Shown piece after piece: positions 60,401 to 62,587 of a stretch of 64,000 nucleotides of DNA; the first letter of the stretch is position 1; each line of letters starts with the position of its first letter. The stretch is taken from the NCBI GenBank assembly GCA_964016985.1, contig OZ024826.1, positions 9,517,956 to 9,581,955 on the forward strand, written 5' to 3'. The position numbers and the translations under genes are program-made. Under the pieces are notes generated by a model. That model searched no databases and was not told the origin of the DNA. It worked only from the letters and a program-made list of their open reading frames with translations. Source of the stretch: Anodontia alba (taxonomy: Eukaryota; Mollusca; Bivalvia; Lucinida; Lucinidae).

Positions 60401-60693
60401 AATGGACAGTGAATGCCCTGATCAGACTGCGAGTATGCGCAGGCTGATCTGGGACTTCGCTGCCGGCATAAGCCCGAAGACACGTTTCCACATGGTGCAG
60501 CCCAGTTTGTCCGAATATTAAGGGTTCATACGGTACCTTGGAAAAATAGTGCTTCAAATCCCTCACCAGCGCCTTCAGCGTCGGTAACAAACTGTATTGC
60601 CATAATATTTCTAGATGATAATTGTCTTGACGGTAGAATGTAACCACAAAACTTTCCAAGCGATTGTTGATAGTCAGCCATCCCATCAAATAC
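11249..60693 (-). CDS. Multi-CUB-domain membrane-anchored surface protein, 3' portion of gene (12 exons, 5' end outside window)
   Basis: I assembled this gene by hand from the minus strand. Exons in transcript order are 60693-60537, 55219-55026, 46207-46057, 43325-43138, 39572-39446, 32431-32235, 27830-27695, 22865-22666, 22041-21879, 17913-17714, 12784-12625 and 11823-11249. Every junction has AG/GT ends, phases alternate 1 and 0 without exception, and the total of 2448 nt is divisible by three with a single terminal stop. The product is half a CUB, five full CUBs of about 110-120 residues, and a 190-residue Thr/Ser-rich stalk ending in a hydrophobic tail. CUB domains are extracellular beta-sandwich modules that bind proteins or carbohydrate, often with calcium; the second-half Asp in the F-x-S/T-D motif is kept in all six. 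No protease, EGF or LDLa module is visible, so it is not a tolloid or cubilin in the part seen. A lectin-like, matrix or recognition role is possible but not shown. The signal peptide and N-terminus are missing. Confidence 0.92.
11824..12624. other. Last intron of CUB gene; (TG)n and repeat fragment
   Basis: A (TG)n run lies at 12019-12061. Positions 12428-12580 match a dispersed repeat marked by CTTCTGATATGTGCGACC and GACTCAAATCAGCCTGCGC, also found at 22420, 25590, 27850 and 62120. Confidence 0.7.
12625..12784 (-). CDS. CUB-6 second-half exon
   Basis: 160 nt, with a GTTTCAG acceptor. The peptide begins IYNGSRTDEAMIGKYCG, then LFVEFISDGSINGRGFNATYS. I chose the donor at CTA|GTACGC because it gives the phase 1 exit that the last exon needs. 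If this donor is skipped, the frame stays open for only about 11 more codons and ends in a stop, which would give a shorter form without stalk or anchor. Confidence 0.87.
12797..13690 (-). mobile_element. Retroelement tail copy, split by a solo LTR
   Basis: 12797-12913 and 13506-13690 are the two parts of one 3'-tail copy of the reverse-transcriptase element described at 40620-42950. The first part begins AAAAAAGGTAAGAGAAAA and the second continues with TACGAAAAACACTAAGG. The LTR separates them exactly. Confidence 0.85.
12914..13505 (+). mobile_element. Solo LTR of an LTR retrotransposon
   Basis: 592 bp, starting TGTTATATAAC and ending CTCGTAACA, so with inverted TGTTA/TAACA tips. The flanks give a target-site duplication: AACAT at 12909-12913 and at 13505-13509 (or ACAT if the last A belongs to the LTR). 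It contains a TATATAAGG box at 13166-13174 and an AATAAA at 13430-13435 about 75 bp from its end, as expected for U3-R-U5. No internal region is present, so it arose by LTR-LTR recombination. The superfamily cannot be told from the LTR alone. Confidence 0.85.
13677..13990. repeat. Dispersed repeat family C, copy 1
   Basis: It is bounded on both sides by CGTCAAAAAGATTGCC and contains ACTATGATAAAGTACGGGGAG and a CCGCCGCCACAC segment. A second copy lies at 25186-25560. It is inserted into the tail of the reverse-transcriptase element; host sequence resumes near 13990-14010. Confidence 0.75.
14010..14917 (-). pseudogene. Penelope-like reverse transcriptase element, C-terminal part
   Basis: The minus strand carries degenerate C-terminal coding sequence and 3' flank of the same element seen at 40620-42950 and 47000-50420. 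Stops and a poly-A run (about 14851-14874) break it. It stops abruptly at 14917, where a tail copy in the opposite orientation begins. Confidence 0.75.
14918..15483 (+). mobile_element. Retroelement 3'-tail copy inserted in reverse into an older copy
   Basis: It runs from GGCTTGATGATATGTC just past the RT stop position to the terminal CTCTTACCTTTTTTT. It lies in the opposite orientation between the two halves of a minus-strand RT copy. The RT core that should join the halves, with its catalytic motifs, is missing, so the insertion came with a deletion of roughly 400 bp. Open frames on both strands here are not genes. Confidence 0.8.
15484..16560 (-). pseudogene. Penelope-like reverse transcriptase element, N-terminal part
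   Basis: Read on the minus strand, this is the N-terminal half of the same RT family, ending at the codons for FTSDVY. It matches the plus-strand copy around 47080-49150. Many frameshifts and stops. The left junction with the tail copy is at 15483. Confidence 0.75.
16574..17455 (+). repeat. Stem-loop / CCGTC / tandem-core element, 3' cut by retroelement tail
   Basis: The left end is a hairpin, AGCTCACCCTGAGC with GCTCAGGATGAGCT. TCCGTCCGTCCG simple sequence follows, then about four units of roughly 150-180 bp marked by ACTTATAATGGGAAAA, TAGCAATGTTTAGTGGTCCC and CAAGCCCCT. The fifth unit is interrupted at 17455 by a 96-bp tail fragment (17456-17551). Confidence 0.85.
17456..17551 (+). mobile_element. 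Retroelement tail fragment, 3'-truncated
   Basis: It starts GTGGTTTACTCTACTGACCG and ends GGCGATTTGTTGTA, after which unrelated sequence follows. Unlike most copies, it lacks the terminal CTCTTACCTTTT end. Confidence 0.8.
17714..17913 (-). CDS. CUB-6 first-half exon
   Basis: 200 nt, with an ATTGCAG acceptor and an AAG|GTGAGC donor. The peptide reads VVYKACGAV, YGWFRPI, then the DKDSDGMYDTYMDC loop, CFW, and ends FCSFDYLK. All three first-half cysteines are present. It lacks an in-frame ATG early on, so a simple ORF search misses it; the splice sites and domain match identify it. Confidence 0.93.
18381..18658 (+). repeat. Palindrome-centred MITE, copy 1
   Basis: The termini are CATCACGAAAACATACCTAT and the complement of CATTACTAAAACACG. 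The centre is a palindrome around GTACTCGTTAGAA / TTCTAATGAGTAC. Length 278 bp. One arm carries a separate palindrome, AAACCCC...TATATAGTAAAAC...GGTGTTT. Confidence 0.88.
18724..18892 (+). mobile_element. SINE family 1, 3'-truncated
   Basis: It has intact A and B boxes (GGTGGCTCAGTTGGATGCGC, GGTTCAACCCCC) and matches the reference SINE until GGGCAGTTTCTTTTGGCGAAAG, then diverges. Confidence 0.88.
19072..19349 (+). repeat. Palindrome-centred MITE, copy 2
   Basis: 278 bp, from CATCACGAAAACATGCCTAT to TTTTCGTAATG. The central palindrome GAACCGCCTCG|A|CGAGGCGGTTC is intact. It is only about 410 bp from copy 1 in the same orientation. Confidence 0.9.
19363..19670 (-). mobile_element. SINE family 1, reverse copy split by a palindromic element
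   Basis: 19363-19440 matches the reverse complement of the SINE body and 19548-19670 its tRNA-like head, including GAATCGAACCCACC (B box complement). A 107-bp palindrome (19441-19547) interrupts it. Confidence 0.82.
19441..19547. repeat. 107-bp palindromic element (foldback family P)
   Basis: Two 51-bp arms with very few mismatches surround a 5-bp loop (GGTAG). The arms run from CCCAGTCAGCATTCTACG to ATCGGCCCGTCAG. A related copy with the loop inverted is at 24385-24475. Confidence 0.92.
20138..20660 (-). mobile_element. Retroelement tail copy with internal (CA)n
   Basis: From AAAAAAGGTAAGAGAAAAGT it follows the tail consensus, with a (CA)n microsatellite at about 20193-20247 inside the segment that normally reads CGCAGCCCTTCCC. 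It continues past TTAATACAGAAATACAC towards the RT 3' flank. Open frames here, including poly-Cys/Val ones, come from the repeat. Confidence 0.85.
20871..21433. repeat. GATATC-rich foldback element A
   Basis: 563 bp bounded by inverted CAAGCCGTTTTAC / GTAAAACGGCTTG. The interior is almost entirely AGATATCTTAT-type sequence. Partly palindromic GATATC cores recur roughly every 21 bp, each flanked by slightly different AT spacers. It is non-coding; a translated frame shows only a 7-residue YKIS-type repeat. Confidence 0.88.
21437..21866. repeat. GATATC-rich foldback element B
   Basis: 430 bp, separated from element A by 4 bp and bounded by CAAGTCGTTTTACTATTTAT and its complement. The interior is as in A. 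Its right end lies 12 nt inside the intron from the CUB-5 second-half exon donor. Confidence 0.88.
21879..22041 (-). CDS. CUB-5 second-half exon
   Basis: 163 nt, with a GGTTTTAG acceptor and a TATG|GTACAT donor; it leaves in phase 1. The peptide begins VYLGSDADRRLIGTYCG, then VHFVSDQKINSGGFTVIYS. The donor is weak (GTACAT). A GATATC-rich foldback element starts 12 nt inside the intron. Confidence 0.9.
22420..22640. repeat. Dispersed repeat family B between CUB-5 exons and donor
   Basis: Two inverted pieces (about 22420-22475 and 22555-22635) share TGACACGTG/CACATGTCAGAAGG-type ends with the copies at 12428, 25590, 27850 and 62120. It reaches to within about 30 bp of the 22666 donor. Confidence 0.65.
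22666..22865 (-). CDS. CUB-5 first-half exon
   Basis: 200 nt, with a TTTTTCACCAG acceptor and a GAA|GTAAGT donor. The peptide reads DPNQNCRTEL, SGYITP, then the DSDDDGQYDYN loop, CWW, and ends NCQSDKLE. The first Cys is followed by RT instead of GG, and DYL is replaced by DKL, so calcium-site residues differ from the other domains. The intron to the next exon is only 624 bp, the shortest visible. Confidence 0.92.
23205..23293. repeat. Perfect 89-bp palindrome
   Basis: Two identical 44-bp arms surround one central base. The arm starts CTCGACGAAAACATATG and ends AGAAGCGCCTCG. The core is related to the centre of the MITE family, but with CGCCTCG preceded by AAG instead of AAC, and the matching change on the other arm. 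Confidence 0.95.
24385..24475. repeat. 91-bp palindromic element (family P, loop inverted)
   Basis: Two 43-bp arms with about three mismatches surround a CTACC loop. The arms contain GCGGGCCGTTATCGGCCCG. The loop is the reverse complement of that in the 19441-19547 copy. Confidence 0.9.
24690..24897 (+). mobile_element. Retroelement tail copy, diverged
   Basis: It follows the tail consensus from TCTTGCCTTGAGTTATTTTG to GACTTTTCTCCTACC with more substitutions than the other copies, so it is probably older. Confidence 0.75.
25186..25560. repeat. Dispersed repeat family C, copy 2 with partial second unit
   Basis: It matches 13677-13990, including ACTATGATGCACGGGGAG and GGCCGCCATACGGC. At about 25455 the unit restarts with AAAAGGATTGC...GGAAACAAAGAC and runs to about 25560. 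A head-to-tail arrangement is the simplest reading. Confidence 0.75.
25590..26140. repeat. Family B repeat and short direct repeat
   Basis: 25590-25785 matches repeat family B. A short direct repeat with TTTCGCGCGA and AAGCCCAGCC/TCAGCCCTCC lies at about 25869-25915 and 26087-26130. No coding sequence was seen. Confidence 0.55.
26247..26511 (+). repeat. Palindrome-centred MITE, copy 3
   Basis: 265 bp, from CATCACGAAAGCAAACCTAT to TTTTCGTAATG. The central palindrome is damaged (CGCCTCGCAGAGGTGG) and the AAACCCC/GGGGTTT arm has a deletion. It is the most decayed full copy. Confidence 0.85.
26807..27083 (+). repeat. Palindrome-centred MITE, copy 4
   Basis: 277 bp, from CATCACGAAAACATGCCTAT to GTTTTCGTAATG. 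The centre is extended: CGCCTCATCGAGGTCTCGATGAGGCG, still a near-perfect palindrome. Confidence 0.88.
27110..27185. repeat. (ATT)n / T-rich simple sequence
   Basis: ATTATT and TTTATTTATT runs, of no coding value. Confidence 0.8.
27440..27680 (-). repeat. Dispersed repeat family A next to CUB-4 exon
   Basis: It shares GCATGCGC, CTGATC-type segments and a TGTTCGAAGGCAC end with 31612-31815, 32517-32750 and 60283-60500. Its end is about 30 bp from the donor of exon 27695-27830. Confidence 0.65.
27695..27830 (-). CDS. CUB-4 second-half exon
   Basis: 136 nt, with an AAATTTCAG acceptor and a GAAG|GTATAT donor; it leaves in phase 1. The peptide begins IYEQRYCG, continues with VIFFSDDSINGGG and ends FNATYFATE. 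It is very similar to the CUB-3 second half. Repeat sequence begins within about 40 bp on either side. Confidence 0.92.
27850..28055. repeat. Dispersed repeat family B, fuller copy
   Basis: Its ends read AACGTGAGAAAACGTACCTT and GGCGCACATGTCCTAAGAT. The interior contains GACTCAAATCAACCCGC and GTCCGTATGAAGAAACTTTG. It starts about 20 bp upstream of the CUB-4 second-half exon acceptor. Confidence 0.7.
28361..28649 (+). mobile_element. tRNA-derived SINE (family 2), full length
   Basis: The tRNA-like head has GTGGCCTAGTGATTAGCGC-type A box and GGGTTCGAATCCCACTCG as B box. The tail is (CAA)n. It is flanked by an 11-bp duplication CCCCTAGAAAA at 28350-28360 and 28650-28660. It is unrelated to family 1 outside the promoter. 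Confidence 0.93.
28661..31090. other. Intronic, no gene recognised
   Basis: This is part of the 4.4-kb intron between the CUB-4 exons. The only recognised repeat is a family B-like piece near 30550-30660. No coding signal. Confidence 0.6.
31097..31191. repeat. Degenerate palindrome related to the 23205 element
   Basis: The arms carry GAAAACATATGTTGTGAGTG and CGCAACATATGTTTTGTT around CGCCTCGACGAGGCGCTTC, with several mismatches and one deletion. Confidence 0.8.
31612..31815. repeat. Dispersed repeat family A
   Basis: It begins AGTCTTCGAGCATGCGCGC and ends CCCGAAGATACGTTTTCG, with TTTGCTCTCCA and TAATCAGACTGCG inside. It is similar in length (about 200-230 bp) to 32517-32750 and 60283-60500. 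Confidence 0.75.
32090..32226. repeat. ACGT-rich inverted-repeat element beside a splice donor
   Basis: Arms of 22-23 bp (CATGACGTTTATACAACGTC at 32130 and its complement ending near 32213) surround a 38-bp loop. The right flank GTGCCCATTGGG resembles the CCCAGCGGGCAC end at about 61650. It ends 9 bp from exon 32235-32431. Confidence 0.85.
32235..32431 (-). CDS. CUB-4 first-half exon (degenerate Asp loop)
   Basis: 197 nt, with a GTTTGCAG acceptor and a CAG|GTGAGT donor. The peptide reads VAGEGCGGVRRDISGWFSP, then VESGGEMYAHNMDCQW and ends ACEFDFLQ. It has the three expected cysteines. The DxDxDGxYD loop of its sisters is replaced by ESGGEMYAHN, so this domain has lost the acidic ladder. A GACGTT-type inverted-repeat element begins about 10 bp inside the intron. 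Confidence 0.93.
32517..32750. repeat. Dispersed repeat family A
   Basis: Its ends are GCCTTCGAACGTGCGC and CGAGGACACGTTTTCGCATG, with GGCCCTGATCAGACTGCGC inside. Confidence 0.78.
32806..34085 (+). repeat. Stem-loop / CGTT / tandem-core element
   Basis: It opens with the hairpin ATGCCCCCAACTTT...AAGTTGGGGGGCAT and a GTTCGTTCGTGCGTTCG run. About four units of roughly 300 bp follow, each with TTTGTTGCTTTC, AGTTTAGAACCATGTA, TTTCATATATGGATTCCT and TTATCTCCCATTTTAGAGTT. The right end repeats GTTGGGGGGCATAGTGTTTT. Confidence 0.88.
35707..35969 (-). mobile_element. SINE family 1, reverse copy with target-site duplication
   Basis: It runs from TTGTTTGTGTTGAGGTTTTA to GAGCCACCAAGGCCGGC. It is flanked by ACTTTGCCTTAT at 35695-35706 and 35970-35981. 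Part of the tRNA-like head (B-box side) is deleted. Confidence 0.92.
36304..36575 (+). mobile_element. Short retroelement tail copy (about 270 bp)
   Basis: It starts at TGTTAGTCTTACTCTTTGG and ends at CTCTTACCTTTTTG. The 5' breakpoint is nearly the same as in the copies at 44611, 47804 and 48732. Confidence 0.88.
37017..37080. repeat. (CTT)n / (ATT)n microsatellite
   Basis: CTTCTTCTT runs grade into ATTATTATT runs. Confidence 0.9.
37576..37854 (-). repeat. Palindrome-centred MITE, copy 5
   Basis: 279 bp, reverse orientation relative to copies 1-4: it starts CATTACGGAAAACACGCCTA and ends GTTTTTGTGATG. The centre is CGCCTCGATGAGGCGG. Confidence 0.9.
37880..37990. repeat. Foldback repeat family D
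   Basis: It contains TGCAAACAGTGTACGTAGAT and, inverted, CAGTACCTCCACTGTTTGCC around a GAGATGGC/GCTGTCTC centre. Other copies lie near 43430-43560, 44030-44085, 56230-56405 and 62930-63060. Confidence 0.75.
38200..39180 (+). pseudogene. Non-LTR retrotransposon (LINE) 3' fragment
   Basis: The plus strand keeps the C-terminal end of a LINE ORF2: a VRNTM...SLPLIRAWNSLSRDI region, then HARLRMGLSLLNSHLYF and PACSCGDLES with its zinc-knuckle-like C-x-C. The frame is broken near 38537 and continues as TATDDDNETMFCHIQEFIVK to a stop at about 38713. The 3' UTR carries AATAAA at about 39168. The clade is not certain; a Jockey/CR1-like group is likely. The RT domain itself is absent. Confidence 0.82.
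39181..40300. other. Intronic sequence around CUB-3 second-half exon
   Basis: Apart from exon 39446-39572, the only recognised item is a partial arm of the palindrome family at about 39290-39330 (TCCACGAAAACATTTATTG, GGTACTCACTAAAATGCCC). Confidence 0.6.
39446..39572 (-). CDS. CUB-3 second-half exon
   Basis: 127 nt, with an ATTTTCAG acceptor and a TACG|GTATGT donor; it leaves in phase 1. It has RYCG, a VHFYSDD motif and ends GFNATYY with an N-glycosylation sequon. It is the shortest second half and lacks the usual YDG turn. It closely resembles the exon at 27695-27830, which suggests a recent tandem domain duplication. Confidence 0.9.
40304..40617 (-). mobile_element. Retroelement tail copy, tandem with the next
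   Basis: It runs from AAAAAGGTAAGAGAAAAGTC to CAACGGGGGTTT and abuts the tail of the longer element that starts at 40620, in the same orientation. Such tail-to-body tandems are usual in Penelope-like elements. Confidence 0.85.
40620..42950 (-). mobile_element. Penelope-like reverse transcriptase element, degenerate
   Basis: On the minus strand, 42950 to 41210 is RT coding sequence. Visible motifs include LPTLYWLQKLHKRPYKARF (the LPKxHK-type motif), GIPMGTNCAPLVADLFLF and a YLDN where the catalytic YxDD box is expected. The 3' flank and tail run to 40620. Stops and frameshifts occur (for example after SLSREK). The RT resembles Penelope-like enzymes by motif order; no GIY-YIG endonuclease domain was recognised, so the clade stays tentative. 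It is inactive. Confidence 0.78.
43086..43134. repeat. (GA)n microsatellite at an intron start
   Basis: About 24 GA units. On the gene's strand it is (CT)n beginning at the fourth intron base after the donor at 43137. Confidence 0.95.
43138..43325 (-). CDS. CUB-3 first-half exon
   Basis: 188 nt, with a TTGCAG acceptor and a CAG|GTACTC donor. The peptide reads EFVQQCGGEIHDEKGW, then the DNDLDGFYDHN loop, CSW, and ends ECGYDYLQ. There is an extra Cys in GWLCSID compared with its sister domains. The GT donor is followed after one A by a (CT)n run of about 49 bp, so a microsatellite starts inside the splice-donor region. Confidence 0.93.
43400..44110. repeat. Foldback family D copies
   Basis: Pieces at about 43430-43560 and 44030-44085 carry GCAAACAGTGTAGATCCAGA and its complement. 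Nothing else was recognised. Confidence 0.65.
44141..44325. repeat. (AT)n microsatellites
   Basis: Two long TA runs (44141-44191 and 44231-44325) separated by about 40 bp of unique sequence. Confidence 0.95.
44611..44886 (-). mobile_element. Short retroelement tail copy
   Basis: It runs from AAAAAAGGTAAGAGAAAAGT to GTACGACTAACAC. Its length and breakpoint are as in the 36304 copy. Confidence 0.88.
44887..46056. other. Intronic; repeat family E with poly-T and a minimal tail insertion
   Basis: A poly-T tract lies at 45320-45357. 45360-45460 resembles 28190-28250 (GGTGCTTTAC..., ATTTGCAAA..., CATGATTTAATGCAA). At 45371-45390 about 17-20 bp identical to the extreme 3' end of the retroelement tail interrupt that similarity. 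Confidence 0.6.
46057..46207 (-). CDS. CUB-2 second-half exon
   Basis: 151 nt. The acceptor is TTGTTCTAG and the donor GATG|GTAGGT; it leaves in phase 1. The peptide runs VIVNGSDITTYCTDIS, then LEIHFHSDG and a final LLTY strand. It is the most divergent second half: the usual Cys-Gly is Cys-Thr, and the GF-x-A strand is NFLLT. Frame and both splice sites still agree with the neighbours, so it is probably functional but fast evolving. Confidence 0.85.
47804..48068 (+). mobile_element. Short tail copy nested in RT element
   Basis: It runs from GTTAGTCTTACTCTTTG to CTCTTACTTTTT, inserted just after the NNVVV codons. RT-like sequence resumes near 48110. Confidence 0.9.
48240..48460 (+). mobile_element. 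SINE family 1 nested in RT element
   Basis: 5'-truncated, starting ATATTTTCTACGGCC and ending in an A-rich (A)nC tail. It is flanked by AACAAGA at 48233-48239 and 48461-48467, and RT codons are continuous across the gap. Confidence 0.93.
48732..48993 (+). mobile_element. Second short tail copy nested in RT element
   Basis: It runs from ACTCTTACTCTTTGTTGC to CTCTTACCTTTTTTTTT. RT sequence resumes at about 49000. Confidence 0.9.
50335..50724 (+). mobile_element. Tail of the RT element interrupted by another tail fragment
   Basis: The element's own tail should read from CCCCCGACGG straight into TTTACTCTACTGACCG. Here an 85-bp tail 3' end (about 50335-50420, ending CTCTTACCCATTTT) is inserted at that point, and the host tail continues from 50425 to CCTTTACCTTTTTT at 50724. 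Confidence 0.85.
50725..51514. other. Intronic, no gene recognised
   Basis: AT-rich sequence with a C-rich stretch at 51290-51340. No domain match. Confidence 0.5.
51515..51840 (-). mobile_element. Retroelement tail copy
   Basis: It runs from AAAAAAAGGTAAGAGAAAAG to the CGGGGGTGTTAAAGCACTT region, followed by unrelated sequence. Confidence 0.87.
51841..52572. other. Intronic, no gene recognised
   Basis: It contains a (TTTA)n-rich stretch near 51950-51995. Otherwise unremarkable. Confidence 0.5.
52573..53510 (-). mobile_element. Array of four or more partial retroelement tails
   Basis: Same-orientation partial copies start at about 52573/52617, 52741, 53153 and a body piece at 53059, each announced by GGTAAGAGAAAAG or its neighbours. 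A poly-A run of about 25 lies at 52590-52617. Breakpoints differ, so this is nested or tandem self-insertion and not a regular satellite. Confidence 0.82.
53465..54110 (-). pseudogene. Penelope-like RT element, C-terminal fragment
   Basis: The 3' flank and the last part of the RT frame match 40960-41560. It breaks at about 54110 inside the codons for a GYRY-like segment, directly against another tail copy (54111-54380). Confidence 0.8.
54111..54690 (-). mobile_element. Tail copy, (TG)n, and further 3'-flank fragment
   Basis: 54111-54380 is a tail copy starting at GGAGTGCCACAATCACAAGC. A (TG)n run follows at 54391-54438. 54470-54690 repeats the 3' flank (TTAATACAGATATAAAAATC to GAGGCCGCATTGAGTC). 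Confidence 0.8.
55026..55219 (-). CDS. CUB-2 first-half exon
   Basis: 194 nt, phase 1 in and phase 0 out. The acceptor is CTTTTCCCAG and the donor GAG|GTAGGT. The junction codon plus exon reads VNCGG, then a DEDRDGLYDDNQYC loop, a C-x-W core (CIW) and C-x-FDYLE at the end. It carries N-x-S/T sequons at NNT and NES. The Asp-rich loop replaces the usual SP-x-YP segment of CUB domains. The open frame extends to 55262 and 54885, but the splice sites and the CUB homology give the boundaries used here. Confidence 0.93.
55220..56090. other. Intronic, no gene; palindrome-like and family E fragments
   Basis: 55300-55390 carries degenerate GAACATC/TTCTAACGAG segments like the palindrome family. 55900-55985 resembles family E. 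No coding signal. Confidence 0.5.
56095..56167. repeat. 73-bp palindrome, G/C-rich centre
   Basis: 36-bp arms surround one central base with one mismatch. The arms contain AATAAAGCTTTGTGGCCTC and the centre CATGCTGCCGCAGCATG. Not a member of the other palindrome families. Confidence 0.93.
56230..56405. repeat. Foldback repeat family D
   Basis: GCAAACAGTGTAGATCCAGG pairs with a CATCTACATTGTTTGTCATT segment around ACGAGCCGTCTCAT. Confidence 0.75.
56406..58650. other. Intronic, no gene recognised
   Basis: A poly-C tract of 17-18 lies at 57483-57500, and TTTA-rich runs near 57830-57915. A short plus-strand frame from an ATG at about 56903 is open for about 40 codons, without a domain; I do not call it a gene. 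57232-57290 has weak similarity to the retroelement tail (GTGCCACAATCA). Confidence 0.5.
58650..59350 (+). repeat. Degenerate direct repeat, period about 450-470 bp
   Basis: Two units share TGCTGTATAACAAGATTCA / ATGCTATATAACAAGATTC, GGAGAAAAAGAT, TTTACCATATATGGGCAT and a TTTGAACAAATTGT segment. Non-coding. Confidence 0.75.
60283..60500. repeat. Dispersed repeat family A
   Basis: Its ends are GCCTTCGAACACGCG and CCCGAAGACACGTTTCC, with GCCCTGATCAGACTGCGAG inside. It lies 37 bp from the donor of the first visible CUB exon. Confidence 0.78.
60537..60693 (-). CDS. CUB-1 second-half exon (first visible exon)
   Basis: 157 nt. It is preceded by a TTCTTAG acceptor and followed by GTACCG. It enters in phase 0 and leaves in phase 1. 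The peptide starts VFDGMADYQQSLGKFCG and continues through an IQFVTDAEGAGEGFEALFF stretch. This is the standard second half of a CUB domain: the DG turn, the fourth Cys in CG, the conserved Asp and the final GF-x-A strand. Its partner first-half exon should lie upstream (higher coordinates). I scanned 60694-64000 on the minus strand for the Cys-x-Trp motif and did not find it. Confidence 0.88.
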
Positions 60694-61335
60694 CTAAGAA
60701 CAGCAGTTAGATTGTCATTCAAAACTTATAAAAAAGGACTCTTCGCGTTGATAATGATGAACATCTGTCCCTCACGCTGAACGCACGACAGCCTTTCTCT
60801 TGCATTGTTTAATAAGGTGTTATGAGCAGTCAGGAAATATTGACATCCACAACAACAGCACCCACTACTACTACTTCTACTACTACTACTGGCAATAATA
60901 ACAATAATCAACAGCATTATTTATGTCACTGATTATCATTTATATTAGATAATGTACACAAAACAAGATATACAGATAGACAAGAAAGGCCACACAGTCC
61001 CTCGAAAGCACCGGGTAAAATTTGCTGACATGCATTATTACATAAAAAGCAGTGCCACACGTTATTAACAGCCGTGCATTAACCGGCGAAAAGCCGTGTA
61101 TTTAACAAGCCAATTCACGCGCTGTTAATGCACGGCTACGCAAGTTTTAATATACTCGTACCGGGGCCACAAAATTGCTGCCGTCACGAGATGCGTACTG
61201 TCCGGCCCTAGAACGAGCATAGTCCGTGGAAATGGCGTTCGTGAGACATCGGTGAAAAGGCGAAACAAAATAGTGCAAGAAATAACGCAAAATGTAGCAA
61301 ATATTTTCAGTTTTTATGCAATAATAGCGATCGAA
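60694..61335. other. Upstream intron sequence, no exon found
   Basis: It contains a (CTA)n-like run at 60866-60895 and a short inverted pair, AGCCGTGCATTAAC (about 61070) and GTTAATGCACGGCT (about 61119). Confidence 0.6.
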
Positions 61336-61459
61336 CATGGTTTTTCAATGCATTAACAGTCACCAGGTCCCTTGGGAGGTGTTTAAAACTGAGGCCTTCG
61401 TCCTTGGGTTTCAACACCTCCATCGGGACCTGGAGAATGTTAATGAATGAAAAACCATG
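61336..61459. repeat. 124-bp inverted repeat
   Basis: The arms carry CATGGTTTTTCA, ACCAGGTCCC and GGGAGGTG, with complements CACCTCC, GGGACCTGG and AAAAACCATG, around a loop of about 40 bp. Confidence 0.8.
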
Positions 61460-62109
61460 TTTGATCCCCATAACATGAGCTGCATCAGAAATATCACCTC
61501 GGAAAGAGCAACCGCGAAACTTGATACAGATAATGTAATAAACTTCTCATCACAATGACGAAATAAAGATGCGGGCTGGACAATGGCCCAATAGACAGAG
61601 CAAACGAACACACTAGAAGTACAACGGTGAGCCCAACCAAAGACGAGTAAGGTCCCAGCGGGCACACGGCGTTGAAATACCGTCGGTTCTACGTTAACGC
61701 AACATACTGACGTAGAATTAACGTTGAATCGTTGTGTCAACATTGTGTGCCTGCCGAGGTCAGACACCAGCCGTATAGAAAAGGTTATGTACTGAGCTGT
61801 CATAGAGTCTGCGGCCCAATCTATCGTTGTACAATTAAAGTGTGCGGCAAAACGATTGGGTTAACCATAAAGCATTTCATCTTTATTATATCCTTCCCAC
61901 TTACATCTGCTAATAACATTTTTTATTGTTCAGAAATAGCAGACATACTAAGAATTAAGCATGGGGTTTCGCATGAGTTATTCTGGTTTAAGACCCCAAA
62001 TACTTTTCCAACTGACCGTACCAAAATTAATAAGTGTAATATGCGGCGTTTGGTATGTTATAATTTGTTACTCGGAACGATGTAATCATTGTGCCTGGTA
62101 ACTAGCAGA

Positions 62110-62580
62110 ACTAAAGACAGAGCCGCAACATTGGAAAACGTACTTTCTGACATGTGGGCACTACGAAGGCTCAAATCAGTCTGCGCATCCATTATGAAAA
62201 CATGCCTATTCAAATATACTGAAAATGTTACCACCAAAACTGAACTTTTTCAGATAAAAAATTCTGATATTTTTCATATTTCTGCTCAAAACATAGATTG
62301 TGGGTACTCGTTAGAACCGCCTCGACGAGGCGGTTCTAACGAGTACCCACAATCTATGTTTTTGAGCAGAAATAAGAAAAATAATGTTTACCCCTATAAA
62401 CCCCAGTTTTACTATATAAAAGTGGGGTTTAAGGGGGTTAAAATTATATAGGCATGTTTTCGTGATGCTACGCAGTCTGATCAATCTTACTTGCCCGCAT
62501 GAAGAAACATTTCATCTTTCGCTTTCCAAAATGCGCCGAGGAAATATTCTGATCCTACTGCGGGAATGCTCATTAAATCC
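62110..62580. repeat. Family B repeat split by MITE copy 6
   Basis: GAAAACGTACTTTCTGACAT...TCAAATCAGTCTGCGCATC precedes, and TACGCAGTCTGATCAATC...CCCGCATGAAGAAAC follows, the MITE at 62190-62467, so the MITE inserted into an older repeat. Confidence 0.75.
62190..62467 (-). repeat. Palindrome-centred MITE, copy 6
   Basis: 278 bp, from CATTATGAAAACATGCCTAT to TTTTCGTGATG. The centre CGCCTCGACGAGGCG is intact. Confidence 0.9.
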
Positions 62581-62587
62581 TTTCGCT

